64,000 nucleotides of DNA from NCBI GenBank assembly GCA_031213475.1, contig JARUPZ010000006.1:5080045-5144044 (forward strand), read 5' to 3'. Every line of letters begins with the position of its first letter. Positions within the stretch are counted from its first letter, which is position 1. This stretch comes from Nereocystis luetkeana. Lineage: Eukaryota; Sar; Phaeophyceae; Laminariales; Laminariaceae. Positions 12,301 to 24,300 of this stretch are shown one piece after another. Under the pieces are notes generated by a model that worked only from the letters and a program-made list of their open reading frames with translations, did no database searches and was not told where the DNA came from. Made by a program: the position numbers and the translations under genes.

Positions 12301-15300
12301 ATGACCACTACGTGATACGAGTATTCCCCTTGTGCGGAGTAAGGTTCTTTACTTCACACAGATGATCAAACTCGACGACCAGCTGTGGGCGACCGCCAAA
12401 AAAATACAAAAAAAACGTTACCCTGGTTGTCTAGCCTACGTAGTGAGCGGTATGTTTCACAGTGTCGTTGCCAACCGACGACGCCAACCCAACCTATGTA
12501 TAATAGGGGGGGGGGGGGGGCAGTGCCTGCTATGCGACCCTGAGTCTGAAGTACGAAAGGGAGGGAGCTGGATAATCAGAACAAATAAAGGAAACAATAC
12601 AATGGGACGGGAAAAAACGGGAAATACAGCAGTTCGATATTATTATTACATGCATAAATAGTCAATGGCCTCCTTTCGATACACACCTATTTGCCACTTA
12701 ACCTGTCAAAACTTACTCCACCTGTTACCCTTGCTCTGACCATATATTTTCACCTGTTTCCCTTGCTTTGACCATCTCTGACCATATTTTTTCTTTGATG
12801 TTTTCAAGTGGATGTTTTCCATCGTTATGGGCATGAACCCCTTTGGTTGGCGTATAAATACGACATACCGGTAACAATGAATTCAGAGGAATGTGGGGTG
12901 GGGAATGATTTTCGCAAATAGCTCCGCCAAATATGACAGCAAGCTCCCAGAGCTCCGTTGGTAGAGCGCGGCTCTGATAAAGCCGAGGTCCCGGGTTCGA
13001 GCCCCGGTGGGAGTACACCAAAAAATGTTTTTTTCCTTCTCTTTTTCTCGGGAGTCATCTCTCATGTTTCCGACGTTTAATTGTTGTCCTGGTACATGCA
13101 GCAGTACACGCATGTACTCTGAGATATCAAACCTCAGTCTACCATGATATACACCAGTTCTCGGTGTAAATAGGGCCGCCTGATGATGATGATGATGATG
13201 CTTCCCCCTTTCAACTCGCTACACCCCCCCGCGCACCCCGGATTTCAAGGCAACCACATCCCAAAGGGAAACCTAATACACCTACAGCAGCAGTGTATAA
13301 CGAGATGGCATGATACTTACATGCTGTACGTACAATAGTAGTTTGTTTGTGACGAGGGAGCTGGCATCCCTAGAGGAAGAAAAACTAGAACGCACTCTCC
13401 TTGCCGTGCTTGCTGGATGCCGTTGGGTAAGGCCCTCAAGCAGGCAAGGAACGCTGAAGGCGTGGAAACCCTCAACGGATTTCAGAGGCAAAAAAAATGA
13501 CGGTAAAAATATATAAAAACGCGACGATCACAGTAACGGCACAACTGCGCGATGATGGAGTGAGTGAGTGGGTGAATTACTATACGAAACTGGTGCCCGA
13601 GTTATGATGATGACGATGATGATGATGATGATCTCACATTAGCTCACGTCACCCTGGTCGATCTTACGATATCACACTCGCAGTATAGTTTTCATGTATC
13701 AACATCTATTTGCTCAAAACAGCTTCTTTTCTATTTCCACCTGTCACCTTTGCTCCGACCTTCTCTTTGCTTCTGTATGTAGTCTACTATGCCTATCCTT
13801 TTTCCGTTTTTTTTTCCCAAAGCTCTTTGTCGAATGTATACTTCGTGTAGCGGTAATATTCGTACGAGTGAACGACGTGTTCAGTCCAGACTAGGTCCGG
13901 AAATTGGCGGTGAAGTGTTGCGCTGGGGCAAATATTTCTTCAGAATGGGGCGTAGGCGCACCACGAGGTCGAGGACTTGGTGCGACTTGCCGCGCCGCAT
14001 CACTTTTTTGAAGCGCCACGGCGAAAAAAATGGTGCGGCCTATGCTTCGCCGTGGGCGAAATGCTAAAAATTAAGCCGGTACTGGGTGTTGTTCGCCGTT
14101 TTTGGCATGCTGTTCGACACATTCCAAGCGAGAACTAACTTGGCGGCACGAAACACTTTTCTTGTAAAAGCCATGCTCATGGATCGCAAAGATTGTTTTT
14201 GCCCTTGCTTCTTTGCAACATTCCAACCCACACGCCTACAAGAGGATTAGAAGATGCGCGTGAAGACCCATATGTTGATTTATATTGACCCATATATGTC
14301 CCACAATAAACAATATGTCCTAAAATAAACGGGCTCCGGCGGCCCTCCGGGGGCCCTCCGAGGGCCCTCCGAGGGCCCCCCGAGGGGCACCTCGGCCAGG
14401 CCGCCTATTTCAAGCCCTGGTCCGGATTGACTTTTGGGGCATGAGCCGGGTTCGGAGTAGTGCCTGAGACCATCATGTCGTCAAGCTCCCAGAGCTCCGC
14501 TGGTAGAGCGCGGCTCTGATAAAGCCGAGGTCCCGGGTTCGAGCCCCTGTGGGAGTAAGAGTACATGCCGGCGTGGTTGGTGCCTTGTACGCTGTATTTT
14601 TATTTTGTGCCAACGCCATACTGTGAACTGGTACCTGGTATACGAGTACTCCGTACGTTGAGAACAGCCATACGGTCTGGAAAATTACTTTGTGCGTAAT
14701 TAACCCACACAGGACTACAGTCCCGTTTTGGGGACAAGCCACTCACATCTGAGTTGTTCGTCCCCAAGACGGGACGGCAGTACTAAAACGGAAGTTGTTG
14801 TATTACGGGGAATCATAATTAATAGGACCTATGGCATACATAAAACCTATATATTTAACCATTTCTACTTACAATATTTGGTCCTATTAACTAGGTTCCC
14901 CCGTAATGGTTTGGTTTGTCGATGGGGGGCGCTTCTTGTAGTCCAGTTTGGGGAGCAAACCACTTAAATTCTGAGTAGTTCGTCCCCAAAACGGGACTGC
15001 AGCAACTGAAGGGTTAGGTAGTCGTTGTGGTTTGGTTTGTCAATGGGGTTGCTGCTTCTTCGGCGCTGCCACGCACAGCCTATATACCTATACCGGTGCA
15101 GATATATCGTGCACACGGCCACCATCACGGGCACACCGCTGTAGTAATCAGAACCCACGATGGCCCGAAAAGGCACGTATCCCCCCGTGTTCACAACACC
15201 ATAATAGGTTCTGATTACTATGTACACCATATTCGGTTCTGAACACTATGTACACCATATTTGGTTCTGAATAATATGTACCCCATATTGGGTTCTGGAT

Positions 15301-18300
15301 CACTATGTACAGCATACCTGGTATTAGATTATTATCACTATGTACTCCATGTTTGGTTCTGATTACCACGTACCCTGTACTTGGTTCACATTGCTATCTA
15401 CCCCCTATTAGGTTATTATCACTACGTACACCCTATTTTGTTCTGACTACTATGTACACCATAGATGGTTCTCACTGCTATGTTCAACATATTTGGTTCT
15501 GATCACTAGGCACCCTAATATTTGGTTCTGATTGCTAGGTACACCATATTTGTTCCGAATACTATGTACACCATAGTTGGCTCTCATTACTATGTACACC
15601 ATATCTGGTTCTGATTACTATGCAACCCATATTTGGTTCTGATTACTGTGTATCTCATACTTGGTTATCATTGGAATATACACCACAACTGGTGCTGATT
15701 ACTATTACGGAGGACCAAAGTAAATAGGACCTACGGTACAGACAAAAACCTATATAGAACTACATACTTAGATCACAACCCCTGAGCGTGCTCGGTTGGT
15801 GCATCCCTGGCCTCTCAGAGCTCCCACTTCCAAACCGCCTCCTTTCATTACTTGCCGGACCTTTCCAGCACTTCTTTGTTTTCTCGGCCATTTCTTCCTT
15901 TTTTCTTCTTTCGTTTCGCGTGCGTGCGTGTTCTCCGAGCACGGCATCGCGGGAGGACCCGGCACCGTCGCGGGTGCCAGCGGGTGCTGGCGGGTAGAGG
16001 GGGGGTTGCAAGGAGCGCGGTCGCCGCTTTCGTGCCTAGGCGTCGCGTGTGCCTCGAGACACGAGGGATGCATGAACGGGCTTTGTCTGGCTTTGATTTA
16101 TGATTGTTGATAGATTATGTACGAGTTTATAAAGGTCGTTCGGGAGGGCAAGATAATATTCAAGCGGTGCTTATTTTTGCGACCACGCTGAAGTTGAAAG
16201 AGGGAGGTGTGCAGTTTGAACACCAACGTTATCAGCTGGCGAACGACGGCCACGGTGAGCACCGGGCTTCACGCGGGGCGGGCGACGGGGCTGATTGTGT
16301 CAGAGAGTGATAAAACTTTACCCGGACCGAATCGGTAGCGAGGTGGTCGCGAGAGAGGCGGGCGGCGTACGAGGCTGAGAGAGAAGCTCTTCTGTGCGAT
16401 TTTTTCTTTTCTTCTTTTCGACCGGGTGTAAGGTGTTCCAATCAGGCAGAAAAATATTACACGAGAGGGGACGGGGATTTTTTTTCCTTTCCGAGTTTTC
16501 GGTTTCATTTTCATTGTTTTTGCTGCTGTGCCGTGCTGTGCTTTCGCTTTCTTCGTACATACAGTACAGACATAGAGCAGATCGAAAGAAGAAAATAAGT
16601 ACAGACAGTAGTACCCTACCTGGGGTGTATGTACGTACGTACGACATCCGCGACGCGAAGCGTATGTGTGGCATCCAAGCTGACGTCGGAGATGTTTTCT
16701 CCTGAAGCATGGCGGCGGGACTCTTGGCATTATCAAGTCGCCGGTTTGCAATTACGATCCTTGAAAACTCTAAACTCAATCGTGGGCCTCTGTTCGCTTC
16801 GCATAATTAGATGTACTTTTTCCCTTCCTGAGCGAGCGTAGCGGGCGGCGTAGGCCGCCCGCGGAGCGAAGCGCCTTGTATTTCCCTATTTTCACGCCAC
16901 TCTTTGGCCCTATTTACTAATATGGTCCCCCCGTGAAATAGGAACACTACTTTCTGTGTTCCCCCCGGATTGTTTCGGGGGGGCATAGTAAATAGGACCA
17001 GATATTGTTAGTAAAAAAAGCGAATATATAGTTGTTTGTATGTGCCGTAGGTCCTATTTAACATGGTCCCCCGTGATAGTATCGCAAGCACAGAGAAGGA
17101 CGAACTCGATCTACTACGTACCAGGTATAGATACAGACGTGACCCATTTTATTGCTGCAAGGATGACCCAAAACAAAGTTTATACCTGGTATCCTTTCCA
17201 GAAGCGAGGGTGCGTTTTTCTCCTTTTTTTTCCCAAAATATGCATCCTGCGTACGATAGTAGTGTGCCTAACATTTTTCGGAGGCGGCTCCCGACTCGAA
17301 AAGTTCTATACTAATAGCAAGCCAAAACCCGACCTCGAGAAAACCGAAAGGGCAATCTGACAAGCAATCCCATGGGTCAGGGCAAATCATATACGATCAA
17401 AATACAATAATATATAAATTATATAATGTATTGGTATAGTGTTTGCGAAGAATTTGGTTCCGTTGGGTTTCTTGTAGTCTGTTCCCTACCTGGCATGAAG
17501 TAGTAATCCCGACCCACGAAAAACAATTGCTGGTGGGAGAAAAAGCGACCAAATAGATTGATTGTGTTTGTCCTTACTATTATCGGGTTGGGTGAGCCAG
17601 CCCGTGGGTTGGTTTGAGAAAGCAAACGGACCAACTTTCTGATTGGTTACATAGCGCCTTCGGATTCGCCTGTTTACCCGACCAACAACTTGTGTTTTTG
17701 CCTTTTGAACCACACAAAAAAAAGAGAAACACAGCAGAGTAGCTACGTATCGCTAGGAACGCGCGCTGCAAGACAAATTGTAAAACTGTCGTCGACTTGT
17801 GTGCAGTGCATTGGCGGCACGGCGTATATACACGTCAGGCGCTTCAGGGTACAGCAGTAGTCGTCCCCCTATATATAGTGCCGGCATGCGCAATCAGCCG
17901 GCAATACAGGCAGTATACATAGCGGCGACCGGCACTACTGAACACACTGCCACACCGGTTAATCCCATACCTCGTACCTGGTATGTGTCAAGCGATTTCA
18001 CAGGCACTATAACAGCGGGGAGCCGGCTCAACCGGCTTTTTTTTTAGAGGGACCACTACTGCACTCGAAAGGGGTCCCCGCTTTTTTGGCGCCGGAAAAA
18101 AAAAAGAAAATTCGCATTCGTTCGAAACAGTGGTTCTCTTTCTCTATCTCTCTCTCTCTCCGCGAGGTCGATACAGCACTCACTCTGCAGCGTAGTGGTG
18201 CTCCAGGCGAAGCACAGGCGCCGGGGGGCGAGGAAGCCGCAGCAGGTCCTGCAAAAAAAAACGTAGATACGTATAGGTCGAACATCGAGACGAGGGGGCA

Positions 18301-21300
18301 CGACGAGTCAAGCACCGAGACGGGAGGGGGCACGAGGTTTGCCGTTGCTCCTACTGTTGTTGGTGTTGCTGCGGGTAAAGATATGACTGCATTATATTGC
18401 CGAGGATGTTGTTGCTATTGTTGTTGACATGAAGTTTTTATTCATGATTAATTCTTACTTTCGGCTCTTCGACAAGGTATCGCACATGTTCCACTCTAAC
18501 TTGAATCGAATATATTCCAAAATCGCAGTATCACGGAGGCCCATAGTAACTAGGCCTAAAACAAGCCCAAAAACACCCACTCAATGGTGCATGTATATCA
18601 AGAACCACAGCGTGAATCAAAAATATATTCCGTGCAAATTCTGCGGTTGGGGGTGATAGGCTTCCCATCGGCCCTACATTATATTATTCAGGAATACATT
18701 GGGAAGCCTCTCCCCCCCCGTTTCGGGCCTGCACATTACAGTAGGGGTCACCGTGATAGCAGTGACTCCTCTTCTACCACTCTGAACCAGCAGACATCCC
18801 GTTTTCCCTTCTGAAGGGCTCATACTCGCGCCTTCCTCCCTTTGGCAAACCCTCGTTCACCCTACCCTTCGTCAGCGTCACACCCATCTAATACACCATC
18901 GACATCGTGTTCCTCGGAGGTAGGCGTAAACCAACGAATATATTGAATTTAGTATGGGTAGTTCCTCAGTTAAGGACCCCCATCAAGTCAAGAATATTCT
19001 GGCCGAACAAAAAAATCCCGACCCCTCTCTCTCTCGTATTACGTAGCACGCGTCTGTTGCCAAACTGAAAATTAAGGCATGCCCCCTATTCCCTATCCCA
19101 CCCGCAACAGATTTCGGCGGCCATGTCACATTGGCAACTCCCTTGTCGCTCTGATCTCAACAATCCACAAATCGGCAATCACCGCAGAGAGACTATCGCA
19201 AAGAGCGTTGAGTTGGTACAGGAGTGAGTGTTGCGCTCGTTTTTCGGTGCGCTCGCTTTTTCTTCTTCCAGAACGGGATGGTTTAAGGTTGATATTAACA
19301 CCTCACAACATTTAAGGCGCTTTCGGAAGGATCTGGTCCAGAGCCTTCCGAAAATACATTGTTCGGTTTTCACGTAGCAGCACCCGTGCGGTTGTCCGGG
19401 AAAACGAGCGCTGGAAAAACGATCGCACCTCCTGTGCGACTTCAACGGTCTTCATATGGTTACTGTTGTGTTTGTTCGTATTGTTACTGTTGTGTTTGTC
19501 ACCCCACTATGATATGATATGCATGCAGCGTGGGTTTCAACGTCGATCAGGCATAACTCATGAACATTTCAACGCGTCGAACGGATAGATCATACAGATC
19601 AGATACATCATCTAGATAATCTAGACAATCTAGATCCCAACCTACCGTTATGATGTTGTGTAAGATCTGTAAAACAAAGCACAGGTGCAACTCAGGAGAC
19701 ATGCTCTACCACTTTACCAGGTCGGTCATGCAGAACATATTATACCGCCGCCCTCCCCCCCCTATTTTATATAGGTTGGGGTTGGCGTCAGTTGGCAACG
19801 ACACTGTAAAACATGCCGCTCACTACGTGAGCTAGACAACCAGGGTACCGTTTTTTTTTGTTTTTTTTTGGCGGTCGCCCACAGCTGGTTGTCGAGTTAG
19901 ATCATTTGTCGAGGTAAAGAAGCTTTACTCCGCACAAGGGAATTGACCGTATCACGTAGTGTTCATGATAAGGCACCCAAGAGGCAGTTACACAGTACTC
20001 CCATTGCTGTCTCTGGAAATGCCTACACCGGAAATTAAATCAACTCATTGAAGCTGTCATCCATATGCAAGTCCGCCTCATAAGCGGTTCTTAGTAGGAT
20101 GCAGCTCACCCTTCATGCGACTCGCCAGACACCTCACGGCGCTTCGCGCTTGGTGCAAGCAATGTCTGCCTGGTCGGTGAAAACCCGACATGCTCCGCCC
20201 CGGCATTGTAGGGATGCGAGGGTCTCTGGTAGAGGTAGGACCCTGATTTCAATTACCCGGGTACCCGGCGGGTATACCCGTCAGGGTCCTACCCGTTTGG
20301 CGGGTAGGGTCCGAGCTCCTTACCCGCGGGTAATCGGAGCCTGAAGGGTAATTGGGTGATCGGGTACCGGGTACCCGGGTACCCGCGGGTTTTCGGGTAC
20401 CCGCGGGTAATTGGTATTCCCGGTTCATTATGCCTGTACAATCTCTGTAGGAAACCCTTTCAAAACACGCACTCACACAAGCCAGGCACACAAACCATCA
20501 ACTAGCTACATTCAACGCTCAAGGGAACGCCCACCGCACACGGCAGTATCGTCACGCGGCACCAGCTAGGCACAATGAGCCAAGAGGCGAGCGATGCTTA
20601 GGCGGTCTCTCAGGAAACTGAATTGCTGGCGGGGGGCGATTTTTTCTGAGAATCCTGCCGAAAGTTCCAAGCCGCGTGTCTGTGCAAAGTGCAAAGCACC
20701 CTCGAAAGCGATGCAGACACCAGCACAGCGACGGCTCTGCAGGCCCCGGCTCTGACAGCAGCAGCAGTGGAGAGTCGTATTGGAGTGTGCTTCTGTGATG
20801 CTGGCCCCTGGCCCCTCCTGAGTGCAGGGGTGTAGCTGTGGGTAGCCGCTTCTTTGCGAGCAGCCATTTATGTACTCGTTTTGTTCATGCTTATTTGTTT
20901 TCTATCCGTGCACGATTCCTTCGATTTTCGTGCGCAGGCGGTCGTTGATATGTTATCGACGGTAGTTCGGCATTACTATGCTATGAGCTACCAGGTATGA
21001 TACAACGGATTGTAAGTCAGCGATACACGATCAATTTTATCTTGATGACATAGTGCTACTTTCCGATGTATGCCACGTAGCAGTGGGTCGAAAAATGAAA
21101 AAAGGTCACAGCAGTCTTCTAAGCGGGAGACCGTCAACCAGCGCCTCGATCGTACATATTTTCACACTTTCCGCGCATTCAAACCCACAAGATCACGCCA
21201 GCGCAATGAAGTAATACACGACACGGCAACTTTAGGCGGCTTGTGTATCGAATCAACCATAGAAACTGTTCGTACTCCTCGTTTCGGCAAGAACACAGTT

Positions 21301-24300
21301 CTGCACACTATCCTCCACTTAAATTTCATTCTTTGTGGCACTGAAATTATGTGAAACAACTTAAAAAAATTGGCCGGGTACCCGGTACCCGGCAAAAAAA
21401 CGGGTACCCGGGTACCCGGTCGTCAAAATGGCATTACCCGGCGGGTAGGGTAGGGTCTGGGCTCCAAAATTTGGCGGGTACCCGTTTTTGGCGGGTACCC
21501 GCAGGGTCCTACCTCTAGTCTATGGTCATACGACTACGGCCATGCAAGAGATCGAGTATATCTCTCCTATCGAATACGCCCCCCACCTACTGATTTGTGG
21601 GGAGGGCGGGGGGGGCTTAAGGCCAGTTTACGCTTTTATGGGGGGGGGTTTCGGTCAGTTTAAGGCCGCGCTACGGGTTGCACTTTCGAGCAGCCTAAAC
21701 CTTTCACACCTCGGATAGGTAGAGAATCGATTCCCACAGTTCATGATCTAGATCATTCAAGACAGATAGATAATCTATTCCCGATCTCGTACGCATGTAT
21801 GATCTACATGAGGAGCTCACGTTGCCGGGTGAGTCCCGTATAAATTTGTCTACTGTAGGACGCACTTCCCCGGTTGGGTCTGTAGTACGAGCATGCAGAT
21901 CTTGCACATCCCTCTCTCGGAACGGCAGGTGAGGAACTATCAATAGACGATCTAGGTCGTGATCTATCTGTAGATGATACGTCCGAGGCGTGAAACCTTG
22001 TATCACCAACGGGGCTCCTCAATTGACGAGCTACCCGGAGACCAGATGTGCACTCTACATTTTACAATGCCTCCGTTAGATACGTTACGTAGCCCATGGA
22101 ATTGTAATTGTGTATCGAGTTTATATACACATCGCTATCATTTTTTTCTTGGAGTCAGTGGTTGGGTGGGATACAGAGCTCCTCACGCGAGTAGCCTCAA
22201 ATACAAAAAATATGCCACTCTGGGTGTAAATAGAAGGGCCGATTGGTCTTCATGTCAATGTATAAACGGTCCTTATATCTCTGCCCGAAGTGATATGTGC
22301 TAGTATAGCAAAAAAATAGCGCAACACGCTGGGTGAAATTAGAAGGACCGATTGGTATTGTAAGGTCCTTATAATTCTGCCCAAAAGTGGTAGGTGCTAC
22401 TCGTACTGTGGTACAGTCTAAAACAAAAAGTACCACTCTGGGAGTGAATGTAAGGACCGATTGGTCTTGATATTAATGTATGAACGGTCCTTCTGCTTCA
22501 GTCCAAAAGTGGTAGGTGCTATTAATGGTATAGCCTAAAAAAATGTGCCACTCTGGGGGTGAAAATAGAGACCGATTGGTCTTCATATCAATGTATAAAC
22601 GGTCCTTATATTCAAGTCCAAAGTGGTAGGTGCTAGTATACCCCTACCGTACGTAGCACGACTCTTTTACAGTAGCTGTGTCTGTATTTTTTCCGCTACG
22701 CGTTGGGCCAGGATTACCACCGTTTTTGTTGATGTAGCTGTTGTTGCTGTCGTTGTTGTTGTTGTTGCTGTTGTTGTTGTTGCTGTTGCTGCTGCTGATA
22801 CTTTTAGCCCCCACACTCTGTCTGCAGGAAAGGTCTAGGGTAGGTTCCTCTTTGCTGTCGTGCTCTGAATTTTTATGTACGGGCGAGAGGTATCTCCATG
22901 GCATCGTTTTTTTTTTCCTCTCATATTTACTATTTTTTGTGATGGGTGCGTCCTTGTTGTTGCTGTCGTGTTCCTCGTGCTGCTTTGCTTTTTTACACTT
23001 GGGTTTGGATGCTTTGGTTTCGTTTTTAAATCCGTGGTGTGTGAGGCAGTACGGTCGTGTTTGCTTTCCCATTTTGTCGTTGTCGTGAGGACGCTTCTTT
23101 GGTTTTTTTTTCTCCCAAATGGACGAGAGTTTGACAACGCTGTGATCTGTCAACAATCGTCAAGACTATCGCGTGGGCGCCTTTTCTGTCCACCCAACGA
23201 GGGAGGCGTACCCGATAGGAGGGACGTACGGGGGGGGGGGGGGGGGGGTGGCACGATGATAGGGCTGCCGAGGCTTATGCCGAGTGCGATTTTTCTAGGT
23301 TGGTGTGAGGATGGGGCCATCGCTTCAGGCGCGGCCGAGATTGACAGGGTGAGGCCAACGCGGTAGACACGGCCGACGTTTATCCTGTGTGTTACTTTTT
23401 CCGGGCGAGTGCGAGTTTTATATTTTGATGCCGAGTTTTTTTCAGAGGCCCCTTTTCCAGCTGCCTGACGCTGATTTCCTGAAGCGTACGACAACCGCCA
23501 ACGAAGGTATGTCGTTTTTTTCGGCATTTTCACAAACCCACAAAATTCTCACCGCCGCGGCACGCCACAGGACAGGCGTCGCGGCTCGCACCCGATGTCG
23601 CAGCTGCTGAGGAAAAAACAATAGGCAGCAAGAACGGTAGCTGCCCAGGCGCACACTCAGAGCTGCAGCTGACGCGCTCTTAGGTTAGTTTCTGTTCGTT
23701 TATACTTCCCACCAAGACACACAAGTTGACGGCAGTTGCATATATCCTGCTGCGCGATTTCCTACGTAGCCACACCTATATTATTTTTCACTTGGTGTGA
23801 GGACTATTGCGGGAAACCATAGTAAATAGGACCAAATAGTGTTGGTTAAAATAGTGAAATATATAGGTTTTTGTGTGTACTGTAGGTCCTGTTTATCATG
23901 GTCCTCCGTAATAGGCTCTATTTCCAGCCGCGACCAATATTAGTCCCGTTTTCGACTGTGACTTGATATAAATTGGTAAGGGGGCGAGGTTTACGCTTCA
24001 GACGAGGCAACATCGGGTAGCGTACGTACGTACGTACGCAAAACAAACTGGGAGGTTCTCGTTGAAGGGAGCGTTCCGTTCGGGACGTTAGTGAGTACCG
24101 GTACATAGTACGTAGTGCGACGCAGTTGGCGTGCTGAGAGTTTTTTTTCCTAAGCGGAGATATACCGGAAGTGGTCGGGTGCTCTCCTCCCAGTCTTTTG
24201 GTTGATGTAGGCAATCTTGGGTCCGTCATCTAAAGTATCGCGCGGCTGGCTTTCCTCCGGCCAACCAGCTTGGGGGGGTGTTAGGGTGGTCTTGTTTGTA

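Noticed and set aside
15200-15705. Possible CRISPR-like array
   Set aside because: Units abut with no unique spacers and the genome is eukaryotic; this is a minisatellite.
18086-18427. Plus-strand 113-codon frame
   Set aside because: It overlaps, in antisense, the phosphatase exon 3, which has clear homology; judged a shadow.
20610-21354. Possible transposase in the hAT element
   Set aside because: Frames on both strands lack hAT dimerisation or catalytic motifs and overlap each other.
22644-23156. Lys/Asn-rich 170-codon minus frame
   Set aside because: Composition follows GTT/GCT and T-rich tracts; no domain and no splice support.
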